Translations under genes and position numbers: made by a program
Notes under the pieces: generated by a model
Database searches by the model: none
Seen by the model: only the letters and a program-made list of their open reading frames with translations
Told to the model about the DNA's origin: nothing
NCBI GenBank assembly: GCA_033964015.1
Contig: JAWWUD010000054.1
Location: 789,740 to 853,739, forward strand
Reading direction: 5' to 3'
Length of the DNA stretch: 64,000 nt
DNA from: Scolanthus callimorphus
Taxonomy: Eukaryota > Cnidaria > Anthozoa > Actiniaria > Edwardsiidae
Shown here: piece by piece, positions 32,786-43,405 of the stretch
Layout: the number at the start of each line of letters is the position of its first letter
Position numbering within the stretch: position 1 is the first letter of the stretch

Positions 32786-34405
32786 ATGTCGATTCGGCGG
32801 CAGCTGAAAAACGTCGTTAATAATTATTCGAACTGCGAAGTGAAGGTTCGTGAAGCGACTTCGAATGATCCGTGGGGTCCTTCTAGTTCGTTGATGTCAG
32901 ATATCGCAGATGCGACCTACAATGTAGTGGCGTTTTCAGAAATCATGGCTATGATTTGGAGACGATTGAATGATCATGGGAAAAACTGGCGTCATGTGTA
33001 CAAGTCTTTGGTACTTCTCGACTATATTATCAAGACTGGATCCGAACGGGTCGCTCAGCAATGCCGGGAGAATATCTTTGTAATTCAAACACTGAAAGAC
33101 TTTCAATTCATTGACAAGATGGCAAAGACCAAGGAATGAATGTTCGGGAAAAAGCTAAGCAACTTGTAGCGTTGCTGAAGGACGAAGAAAGGCTTAAAAA
33201 CGAGCGTCAGAGAGCTTTGAAAGCCAAAGAGAGATTTGCTCAAGCCAGTTCGGGTATCGGAAGTGATTCACTTAGAGGGGGCAAAGTTACGCTGGGTTCT
33301 GGAGGAAGCTTGACAGATATTCGCACAGGGGGAAGTGATTCCACTACCATGCCTACTAGCCGATCGTGGGAACCAGAAAGGAAATTAACAAACCCAGAGA
33401 TGGAGAATTGCAGGCCTGCAAATGCTAATGAAGAGGAGCTTCAGCTGCAGCTAGCGTTAGCCTTGAGCAAACAAGAAGCTGATGAACACAAAAACTTATC
33501 AGAAAGGGAGGATGAACGGCTGAAGATGGCATTGAATGAGAGCCAAGTGGATGCCCCCAGTTCAGGCTTTCCCCAGCCAGCGCCACAATCCTCAGTCCTC
33601 AGTACTGACGCTTGGGGATGCCGTTAGCCCAACCTGCAGCACAGCAACCTGCTGCCGACCCTTGGGGAGGAAGTGGTGCCATGGCAGCAGCACCAGCCCC
33701 TGTTGGGGCAAGTGCAGATCCCTGGGGAACACCACAGCAACCTCCTGCTGTTGATCCATGGGGTGCTACTGCTGCTGTATCAGTAGCATCTGCACCAATG
33801 GTATTATCTGCCCCCATAGCAGATCCCTGGGGTGCCCCTCCAGCACAAGCACCTCCCCCATCTGATCCATGGAGTGCACCACCCCCGACCTCAACACCAC
33901 AGAGTAACCTTTGGGCTTCTACTAATGGACAGTCCTTGCCAGCACAGGACAGCTTTGATCCCTTTGGCCAGCCTGCTCCAACCGTCGCTCCTGTTGTTGC
34001 TGCCACTCCTATGCAGCCAAGTCCTCTAGAGATGCAACCCTCCCAGCCTGTATCGGATCCCTTCAGTGTAGGTGTTCCTGGACAGCAAGCAAAGAAACCT
34101 GATGATTTCCTAGGAGATTTACAGGGACTTGTTGATCTGGACACACTTACAACCAAACCTCAAACAGATCCAAATCCATTCTTACCCACCATGGCTGACT
34201 CAAATAAAACTAAGAATCCTTTCGTGCAAGATAAACCACAGAGACAACACTTAACCAGTTACAACAAGTCAAACAACAAGGACTAGATATTGGCGGTATG
34301 CCGAGTGCAGGGTACAGTAGCGGAGGAGATATATTGTTACCAGCCCCTCTAGTGCCGAGTTCTACAGCAACAAATCCACAAACTGTCAACAACCCCTTCT
34401 TGTAG
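32786..34405 (+). pseudogene. Epsin, intronless, with three single-base frameshifts
   Basis: Three reading frames together give one full-length epsin. The ENTH domain comes first (MSIRRQLKNVVNNYS through NVREKAKQLVALL), for clathrin-adaptor binding to PI(4,5)P2. Two ubiquitin-interacting motifs follow (EEELQLQLALALSK and EDERLKMALNESQ), then a DPW/DPF-rich region for AP2, a clathrin box-like LVDLD, and three NPF motifs for EH domains, the last at the C-terminus. The role of the family is clathrin-mediated endocytosis. Each of the three breaks (about 33115-33120, 33612-33620, 34241-34246) behaves as loss of one base; there is no other stop. Lack of introns suggests a retrocopy, but no poly-A tail or target duplication was seen. 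The breaks fall near short homopolymers, so assembly error in an intact intronless gene is an alternative. The protein-level match is certain; the pseudogene status is not. Confidence 0.7.
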
Positions 34406-36222
34406 TATATACCTGGAGCATTTTGAAATGTGAGTAGTTCCCTTATCTTCTTTGACACAAATTAAAATATGCCTTGCAAGATTTTTAATTTTTTATGAGT
34501 TTTATTTTTAGATTTATTGCATGTTATCAGTTATCTATATTTCTCTGACTCTGGGTTAAACTGCTGTTGGTTTTAGTCAGAAAATTTCTGTGTATTATGT
34601 TTTGCTTTGCATTAACCATCTGCTAAATTGCTAGTTCTAGCAAAATGACCTCTGAAATTGTTTTTGTGGTATCACAATACAAACGTTTACAGGTATGAAT
34701 TATGCAGTGCAATCACTTTACGAGTGTTATTACCTCTTCAAAGGAAGTAAAAGAAGTAAAACATAATGATGGTATCACAAATGGAAGGAATAATATAATC
34801 ACTTATGTCACCTATAAATGTCTATTACATCTTCAAAGGCAGTAAAAACTAAATGATGCTGTTTCAAATGAATGTTTATTACCTCATCGAAGGAAGCAAA
34901 AATAGTAAAACAATTAAATAATGCTGTTTCAAATTGTGAACAAATAATAAGCATTTCATAGGGCCCAAATTACGGTAGCTGATTGAAACATATATTCTAA
35001 TGTTTGAACATTGCAGTAGAAAAAGAGGGAAATGCAGGGCTGCAAAAGAAAAAAAAACTAGGTTGCATTTTGGACAATAGTTTAAAATTTTTAGTCACAG
35101 ACTGTGGGTGACAAAAGGGCCTAAATTTTAGTTGCAAATTAGAAATGTGTAGTCGCAAAAGCGACTGATACCTCGGCGCAATTTCTAGTCCCGAAATTAG
35201 ATGGGATGCATTTTATCAATTGATATGCAAAATTAAGGGATCCATGTCACCCTACCCATGCACTGCTTCGCCACCATTTTCGATATCAGAGACTGTTGAC
35301 AAAAAGTGTTCATGAATGAATCATGGTAATGAATCATGTGAACAAAAACAAAGCAATGCATTATGGGTAGGGTGAGGCAGATCCTAACTTTAATACATAG
35401 ATTAAAATTATAAAGCGAACATGCCAAAAATGATGCATAATCATGTGTTGTGTACACTCTACAGCATAATTTTCATGAGGTTGGGAGCAGAGCTCAAAAT
35501 CAGTGGTAAAACTGACCATAATGTTTCACTTTGTGCAAATAAAATATCAGTTAGATCAAGGAGGTTTTAGAGTTACTGACTGTTGTAGTCTCCTGGTTTG
35601 CCTTTAATGGTGCAAGTAAAACAAAAGTGACCATAAGTTTCACTGCCCCTGACAGAGAAAATTTGCAAGTTGTTCCAAATCTCAGTAAAATTACAGAGTA
35701 TTCAAACCATTTTCTAGCCACGGGGGGAGTGTCAAATGCAAAGTTCCCTTTGCAATTTTTTATTTTATTTTGAACCAGTGAAGCAAAATACTAAACATTG
35801 TTTCCTTTCAAAGGTCGGAGGGCTGGAAGTCATGATGGGGGTAAAAGCAAGTTGCTAAAAGAACAAAAATGGCATGCAGGACCTGCCAAAAGCATGGAGT
35901 TACAGTATGCTGCATTGCCGTCACCACATACGATGGTAAAAAGTATGAGAAAGCTCAATGTACCAACTGCCTTGTTCTTTTGACAGCTTTTCTATCTGGT
36001 ACAATCATTTGACATTTGATATAATATGTATGTCAGGATTTAATGTAAATAATGTAGACGAATGGAGTGCCTTCAGGGTTGAATGATTCAGGGCTGTGTC
36101 ACACAAACAGGACCTGAATGACATTATCAAAAAGGACAATATTTATACACTTGAAATGTTCCTATTTCAAGTATTAGTAAGATTTTGCTTCCTTTCAAAT
36201 GATATTTGCCATTTTTCCTATT
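34406..36222. other. Intergenic region downstream of epsin
   Basis: AT-rich, with tandem-like segments around 34720-34930 (three versions of TTACCTC(T/A)TC(A/G)AAGGAAG...AGTAAAA). A fragment near 35030-35200 carries TAGTCGCAAAAGCGACT-type motifs typical of hAT-derived debris. No gene recognised. Confidence 0.35.
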
Positions 36223-36322
36223 AACAATTACACTACAAGTTCGAGTTTTCTATGAGTCAATAGACAGTTAACGTTGACTATTTGACTCATAGAAAACGAG
36301 AATGAGTAGTCTAATTGTCTTA
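36223..36322. mobile_element. Second copy of the AACAATTAGACTACGAG palindrome
   Basis: TAACAATTACACTACAAG on the left and GTAGTCTAATTGTC on the right are inverted arms. It is the same family as 13577-13689 but shorter at the centre (it lacks GAGGCGCGTAGCGCC). Confidence 0.65.
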
Positions 36323-37868
36323 GTAGAAACGTACTAGCATACTACCTTCGATGTGTTGCTTAAATGCATTTATTTTAATTAGTTTTGAGAGTTATGGTAG
36401 CTTTTTAGCTACTCACTATCTACTACGTGATATATAGTAAGTAACCAATCAGATTGCAGTATTCATGATAGTATACGAGTGGGTTTCTACTGATAGGCAG
36501 TATTAGGCAAAAGCTTTCAAGCTGTTACAACTGCACTATCCAGTTAAGCTAAACTTTTGTTGTTAAGTTTTCATGTTTATTTTAGTATCTACAGCAGTTC
36601 AACAGCACGTCAAGTGGAGTTCGCAATGTTGTCATGATTTTGAAACTTTATCGCAACATTGCTTGAGAACATTATGCACTCTCCTTGACAGTGCCATTTC
36701 AAATGCAAAACCATCAAAACAAAACTTTAGGCTCCAAGCTTAACTGGATAGCACAGAATTTTGTCATGCTAGAAGTTTGTCTTCTGGTTCCTTTTTGCAT
36801 GACATGACCCAAATAAAAATGAGGGATGTAAGAGCTACCATATCTGATGGTATGGAGCTTGATAAGAGACCAAGGTCTTATTGGGCAGTTCCAATGCAAA
36901 GACTTGTGAAAAGCCATAACACACTTCATTTTTGCCCTGGTAAAATTTTGTACATTATTTTTAATTTGTGTACCAGTTCATATTGAAAAATCTGACAGCT
37001 TATGCTCTATTGCTGGGAGAAAAAAAGCAATGGGTAAAAACCTTGCTGATGAGCTCTGACCAAAGACTGATTCATTCTCCATAATTGTTTGGAGTTTAAT
37101 GTACATGTATACAGTAATTCCAGAGAAAATCCATAACCCCACCTCCAGTAAAAAAAAAACATACAGTCAGGGGCATAGCTAGAGCTTCTTTGTAAAGTAT
37201 GCAAGAGAGTAGTCAACCTCGTTCCCAGAGCTTACTCCACTGTTTGTCGTAGGCTCTGGCGGCAGACATCGTAGGCTGATTCTGATTGGCTGATGTTGTC
37301 GCTTGCCATTTTGAAATTTGCCTAACCAACAAAGGTGGTCACTATTACCTATATGGAAAAGCCAGATGCTCTAGATTCTAGGACATCCGGTTTCGTCTGC
37401 ATCCAGAGCTTCCGACAGTCAGTATGACCAGGGAGTTACTCCCTGGTATGACCAAGAGGCTCTAGGAATAAGATTGGAGAGTAGTCTGATGAAAAACATA
37501 AGTACTAACAAAGTGAAAATTTTAGTACGCAGTTGCATACTTTGCATATTGGTAGCTACGCCCTCACAGTGATTAGTAACAGTATTACCAGAAGACTTCC
37601 TTTTATGGTGGGGTACGAATCTTTTAACACATTGACTGTGTGATTCCAGAAAATATGCATAAACTGTGAAAGGGTTCAGGCCAAGGTTTCCTGATCCTTG
37701 CAAATTTCAAAACCAGGCATTTGCCCAATTTATTATGAAGATTTGAAAACATATGTTACCTTGGCCAAATAACAAAAATACCCAGAGGCAGTTTTTGCTT
37801 GTTCTGGCTTTTATTGTATGTTTGATAAATGATGATAAAAGCATAGCTTCTTCTGGAATCACACATTG
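36323..37868. other. Intergenic, transposon debris
   Basis: It includes a CGTTCCCAGAGC...GGCTCTGG fragment at about 37219-37260 that resembles the CATTCTC...CCCAGAGC foldback family. No exon recognised on either strand. Confidence 0.35.
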
Positions 37869-38091
37869 CAGGGTTCCCATGGGTCCTTGAAAACCTGGAA
37901 AGTCGCGAATTTTAGAAATGTCTGTTCACCAGACCTGGAATTTTTACAAAAGCCCATTAAAGTCATTAAAAGTCTTGGAAATATTTTCCTGAAGAAATAA
38001 ATTTACAAGAGGTCATTAAATGTTTCAAAACGTCCTTGAAAAGGTCCTTAAAAGTCCTGGAATTTTGAAAGCTGAAAACGTGGGAACCCTG
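37869..38091. mobile_element. CAGGGTTCCCA miniature element
   Basis: The left end CAGGGTTCCCATGGG is matched by GTGGGAACCCTG at the right. The inside is rich in CCTGGAA/TTAAAAGTC motifs. The CAGGG end is hAT-like; no clear target duplication was seen. Related CCAGGA-rich sequence lies at 38790-39020 and 39590-39660. Confidence 0.6.
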
Positions 38092-38438
38092 TGTTGCTGA
38101 GCTAAGCATGCAAGGCAATCCAGTAATTATTTCTAGTTTAACCAACTGTCGAACAGCTGAACCCTAGATGAGGGTTAATTGAATCCCTCCTGCCCCACCC
38201 TTCTCCCTTTTGGATATTTCTTTTTGTGATCACTCAATATTGAATAACTGTGGCACTTGACAAGCTAAGCTGCCCCTAAATACTATAGTGTGTGGTCTAG
38301 AGAATTTCTAAATGGCTGGCAGGCTGTGGAACTTTGTTTTTAGGGCACGAAACCAGGGAGTTATTGACTGCTACTGCCATCTTGGATTTTGAAGCATGCA
38401 TGGTCTTGGGGTGGCAGTCCATAAATCCCAGGTTTCTT

Positions 38439-38556
38439 GTAGCCTGCGTAGCGGCTCTAAAGGGAGGGGAGGGAGGGAAGTCTGGGCGAGAGAAAAACTC
38501 GCTCGATTTTTCTCTCACCCGGACTCCCCTCCCTTTAGAGCCGCTATGCAGGCTAC
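38439..38556. mobile_element. Foldback with GTTTCTT target duplication
   Basis: GTAGCCTGCGTAGCGGCTCT on the left is answered by AGAGCCGCTATGCAGGCTAC on the right, the arms being about 50 bp. GTTTCTT flanks both sides. Confidence 0.75.
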
Positions 38557-40291
38557 GTTTCTTGTTGTAAATACAGTGCTCCCCCACCTGAATTTCTCAA
38601 CCAGTCAATCAGTATGGTTATGGTATAAAGAAGTATTGGCCTCTTGCTATCATATTTAATATATCTACCTCTCTGTATATTTCCTTGTAGTTGGTCTTAC
38701 AATCTGATTGCTAAAGACCACTAGATTTGAGAGTTAACCTAATCACCAAGGTGTGACGTACCATACCTGCTTTTGTAAATTGGAAAAAATCCAGGAGTTT
38801 TAAGGAGCTGTTTTGGAATTTTTCCAGGAGTTTTCCAGCCTTGTTAGCCCATTTTCGATAACGTTTCAAGCTTAAAAACTATTTTTAGATTCTTGATTTT
38901 GTGAATGATGTAGTTTGTGTCACTTTTTCAGGAGTTTTCCAGGACTTGGTTCAAAATTCCAGGAGTTTAAAGGACTTCCCAGGAGTACAATAAAATACAG
39001 GACTTTCCAGGAACCATACGAACCCTGTTTATAAAAATCTGAGATAAAGGTTAATTGATCACAGAGCCAGGAACTTGCCCAGGATTTGCCCTTTACAGGT
39101 CCCATAATACACTATTCACAGTATTATTCGCAGATTGAATAGGCTCACACCTTTGTTTTGCGCACCCATCGATCCCTGTTTGGGTCAATGACAATGGGCA
39201 ATGTCAGTATGAATGCAGATAGAAACAAACTGGTATGCTTTGACGTTTTTGACAGACTTAGAGCGGTTTTCCCATGACTATCATGAAAACAATTGCAATT
39301 GAGCAATCACTAGCCAATCAGAATCGAGAGAAATCACGACTTGATCCTAAATGGCTTTTTTCTCAGCCAATTGCAAGCCAAACCAATTACTAAGTAATTA
39401 CACTTGTATTTACTACAGAATTTGATTGGCTGAGAAAAACGAGTAGCCAATGAGAATGCAAAGCAGTCGTAATTACATAACATGTCTTGACAGTCATGTG
39501 CAATCCGCTCTATTGTCCTGTTCTTTCCTTTTAAAAACATGCCGCATAGAAAAAAGAAGAGGATGCTAGAGGAAAATGATCAGGATTTGAACTAGGTTAA
39601 AGGTCCTGGATTTCTGAAAAAGCCTGGAAAATGCTATAGGTTATGGAAAATTCCTGGAATTTGTCATCAACTTTTATACTTCACCTAATTAATTTAAGTC
39701 ATTAAAATGTGATTCCAAAATTATTCATATTCTTCCTGATCAAGGGGTTTGAGATTTTACCCCCTGCACCCCTCTGGAATTGCACCCCTCTGGAATTTCA
39801 GACAGTGAAAAATAGATATTGTATGAGAAATAAAAGGACTTCCAAATCCCTTCTGTGGGGGCAGCATGGATGTTTCTTTTTTGGAAAGACACTTGTAATG
39901 ACTTGTTATGTAAGGGACTTGATAGCCTGCTAGGATTCCCAATAACATTTGCAGGGCACAATTCTAAACATTTTTCCTTCCACAACAATTGATTACTAGG
40001 AGCATTTGCTGGGAAGTGCTTGTAACATTTTAAAGAAGTACCTAATAAATCAGATTTTCAGATGTTTCTCCTTTTTCTGTACTTGATTTTTTTTACTTGC
40101 TTGAATTTTTTTGGAGGGTATCCCAGCTCTGCAGGAGCCCTGTGTAGCAACTCTAAAGGGAATGGGAGGGAGTCGGGGCAAGTGAAAACCGGAAGAAGGG
40201 TGGCCGCAAGGGGCACTGGGAAGGGAGAGGGGAGAGCCTGCAACGAGGACCATTCTTTGGATTTTGCCATGTGATGCGTGACCCTCAAGAC
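38557..40291. other. Intergenic, no gene recognised
   Basis: It contains CCAGGAGTTT-rich repeats at 38785-39010 that look like a degraded CAGGGTTC-family element, and GAGTAGCCAATGAGA/TGATTGGCTGAGAAAA-type inverted motifs near 39310-39450. No exon was found. Confidence 0.35.
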
Positions 40292-40642
40292 AATGGGGAG
40301 TTTGCAGGTGTTGCGTGACATTTTGAATCTTGATCCTAACAAAATGAAAACACCATATTTGAAAAGAGCTTGCCGAAATTAGAAAAGGCCAAACATTTGA
40401 GTTGACTTGGATAAATATTAGCAAAGTTATTGGTGCCCGAAGTAGGCTGTTTCTCTATACGTTTAATGTTGTGCTATAGGAAAACAACCAACTTCCGACG
40501 CTCATAACTTCTGTGTTATTTGTTGAAATCACCTCAAATTTGAGGATTTCACACATTTCGGTGAGCTCTTTTCAAATATGGGTTTTTTATTTTGCTAGGA
40601 TCAAGATTCAAAATGTCACGCAACACCTGCAAACTCCCCATT
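40292..40642. mobile_element. Foldback (AATGGGGAGTTTGCAGG ends)
   Basis: AATGGGGAGTTTGCAGGTGT at the left and ACACCTGCAAACTCCCCATT at the right are perfect inverted ends. The arms extend about 80 bp with only a few mismatches. Non-coding. Confidence 0.8.
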
Positions 40643-41244
40643 CGGAAATACCATTCCTCTTTGAGAGTGAGAAAGATTAGCATTTATTTGATTTTTTTTT
40701 AGCTCTTTGGTTCAACTTCACAAAGGAACCTCACCATTGACATTTCCAGTGGTTATATGATAATACCGGGTAGGTGTGTTTAACCCACATGCCACAGGAA
40801 TTTTGAATTTCCTAAAGCTGTGATTGGTAGTGATCTTTTCACAAATTACTGTTATAAGGATAAAATGCCATAAGAAGGTTAGTGTACAACATCCTTTTCT
40901 CACAACTGCAACCACAACCCATACCAATTAATGTTGCTATGACAACACGTTTAGGTGGGGTTACATAAAAATAAAGTCTGCAAAATAATTCTGAAAATGC
41001 ATGTGAACTGATATTTACAACATTTTACAGTAAAGGGTTTTCTGGATAGATGAACAAAATACTAATATTAATACTAATACTTTTTTTTTTTCATAAGAGA
41101 GCCTCACTTCAAAGGAGATTTATAATGTACCATGACAACACTAATAAACAAAGTATGAATTGGAACTGGTTGTTTTTCAGTATTGCCAATTAGGAACTGT
41201 CTACTGCACAGGTTGCTGTGCAACACTCGTTTCTTTCCATCCTG

Positions 41245-41467
41245 TACTACTCTTCCCAGTAGACAGTTACACCTCTCGTTTTTTTAGCCCGCCGCCGCCG
41301 ATCTCGTGATCACCTTTTTTGTACCACGTGAAGAGTTGCTTATGTACCACGTGATCAGTATTTGTGGGCGTAAACTTTGAGAGTTTGGTGAGACACATTG
41401 TTTTGCTGCTTTCCAACAAAGTCTACACCCAAAACGGTTGATCACTGTCTACAGGGAAGAGTAGTAC
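41245..41467. mobile_element. CCCAGTAGACMGTTACACCTCT foldback, copy 1
   Basis: TACTACTCTTCCCAGTAGAC at the left and a shortened right end (CTACAGGGAAGAGTAGTA). The interior has TACCACGTGATCA motifs and matches the full copy at 46508-46815, with the distal right arm deleted. Confidence 0.7.
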
Positions 41468-41640
41468 CAGGCCTGTAGCCAGCATCTGTAAAAATTCCAT
41501 GTTTTTGTTTTTTTTTTACTGAAAGAACCAGAACCAAATTTAAAATGAAATGTACACCAGCCTTAACCGTTAGTCACAGAAAAATGGAAATCTGGCTCAC
41601 AGTGCCTCAGTTGTAACACCTTTTTTAGGCTATGGGCCTG

Positions 41641-41910
41641 TGTACCCAAAGCTCCCGGCTCATGACCTCATGAATGAGGCTCTGGTGGCAGCCACTGGTG
41701 GCATGCATGCATATAAGAATGGCATTTTATGCCAAAATTGCTTGTAGAGCACAGGCGGCGTAGGCTAAAAATAACTAGCAAACAAATTTCAGTGTTTTTC
41801 AAAAGTGAGACAAAGCAGGTTTTACATGTATGTACGCATGTACACTGTTTTAGCCAATCATGGGAGGCTCTCAAGTGCCCAGAGAGGTGTTGAGCCAGGC
41901 AGCTCTGGGT
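41641..41910. mobile_element. Diverged copy of the CCCAGAGCTC foldback family
   Basis: TACCCAAAGCTCCCGGCTCA at the left and AGCCAGGCAGCTCTGGGTA at the right are degraded inverted ends related to 12235-13269 and 50055-50274. No target duplication is recognisable. Confidence 0.5.
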
Positions 41911-41974
41911 ATAAAGGCCATGTCACACGAGGCACATTTTCTTGCAACTCGCAACGCAACGATGACGATCACTA

Positions 41975-42295
41975 AGGCCAGTTTTAGACGTCGAACGTAA
42001 TTCTGTCGCGCTAAATAGATTAGGTTCATTAGCCAGTAAAAACAACTAATTTCGATAGGAGTGATTTTATGAGGTTGGTATAGCATGTCTGGCGAATTGA
42101 GAAGATCTCAGCCCTGATTTTAAAAGCGCTGGAAGGATTCAAATTTTAATTTAGCACGGCGTTGGCACGGCAGATAGTGCCGTTCCTAATGCAAATGAGC
42201 TCAAGACAATAGCTCTAACTAACTAAACAATGGGAAATTGACATTTAGTGCGACAAGAATTAAGTTCGACGTCTAAAACTAGCCTAAAAAACATT
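41975..42295. mobile_element. Inner foldback 1 (AGGCCAGTTTTAGACGTCG)
   Basis: AGGCCAGTTTTAGACGTCGA on the left and TCGACGTCTAAAACTAGCCT on the right are inverted ends. A related end is at about 59046 (CAGTTTCAGACGTCGAAC). Confidence 0.75.
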
Positions 42296-42483
42296 GAGAG
42301 TTGCCGCGGGATGTCACACACTCGCAATATTTTTACAACGTGCAATACGCCCACGATAAAATTATAAATTACAGCGGCTTATCCAAGTAAAAACATGAAT
42401 GGCGTGCGTTGATGGCTAATAAGAAGTAAACATTGCCTCGCGAGTTGCAGAGGCATGTCACACGCAGCAATTTTGCTCGCAAT

Positions 42484-42772
42484 GGCCGTTTTCACACTAG
42501 AGACGATCAAATCGTCTGGACGGACAAATCGTCTGTAGACGAACAAATCGTTTAATGTGAAAACGGGACGAACAAATTTTCAGACGAACAAATCGTCTGA
42601 ATTGGTCGTCTGTTTGGCCGTCTAGGAAGACGATTTTTCATAGACAACTTGTTCGTATAGACGAATCGACGAACAAATCGACTAAAGTCCGACCTGAATT
42701 CACACTAGACATACAAAGCTCACTAGATCACTAGTCTAGACGATTTGTTCGTCTACTAGTGTGAAAACGGCC
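42484..42772. mobile_element. Inner foldback 2 (GGCCGTTTTCACACTAG)
   Basis: GGCCGTTTTCACACTAG and CTAGTGTGAAAACGGCC are perfect 17-bp inverted ends flanked by AAT. The inside is saturated with GACGAACAAATCGTC motifs in both orientations. Confidence 0.8.
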
Positions 42773-43405
42773 AATGTTGCGAAAACTCGCAACGCAACAT
42801 TTTGTTGCGTTGCCGCGGTATGTCAGACGCGCAATATTTACTGCAATTCGCGACGCAACAAAATTGCCTCGTATGACACGGCCTTTTAAAGAACGGCCTC
42901 TTTCCAGTGATACTAACGAGTTTGGTAGTGCATGCAAGTAACAATTTTGTAGCTTAGTTCAAATTGCACCATCCTATAAGCGGATGAAATGAAAATATGT
43001 TATATACATTACAGTGTAAAGGCATGTTTAAACATGCTATTTTTGCTGCAATTTTTGTCGTTTGAGTCACAGCAATTTTTCTCGCACGCACACATCAACT
43101 CTAAATCACTAATGTAAACTAATCTGCCGCGTTTTTTGTCTCGTGATATCGCGGAGATTTGAAACATGTTCAAATCTCTTTGCAACTTGATGCGATTTGA
43201 AGAAAAGAGACACAGAAATTGCACAGGATTTGCATCTCGTTTACAAAAGAGAATTGGAATTGCAGCTCCCGCGAGTCTAAGTTTAGTCCATGCTGCTGTT
43301 TAGTCCATGCTGTGTGCTGAATCAGTCAATATGCTACACTGTCCTACAAAGAATGCTTGATTGCTCTTCTGCGTTTCCCATTCTGTGTAACAGGAAGGTG
43401 CACAA

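Larger units (their letters stand above)
41911..42888. mobile_element. Outer foldback of a three-element nest
   Basis: AAAGGCCATGTCACACGAGG at 41911 is answered by GCCTCGTATGACACGGCCTTT at about 42886. Repeated GCAACGCAAC/GTTGCGTTG motifs fill the arms. Two further foldbacks (41975-42295 and 42484-42772) lie inside. Confidence 0.75.

Noticed and set aside
33599..34156. 185-codon minus-strand open frame
   Set aside because: It is the antisense shadow of the DPW-rich part of epsin.
36714..36986. Opposing open frames of about 70 codons
   Set aside because: No similarity, no splice context; probably chance frames.
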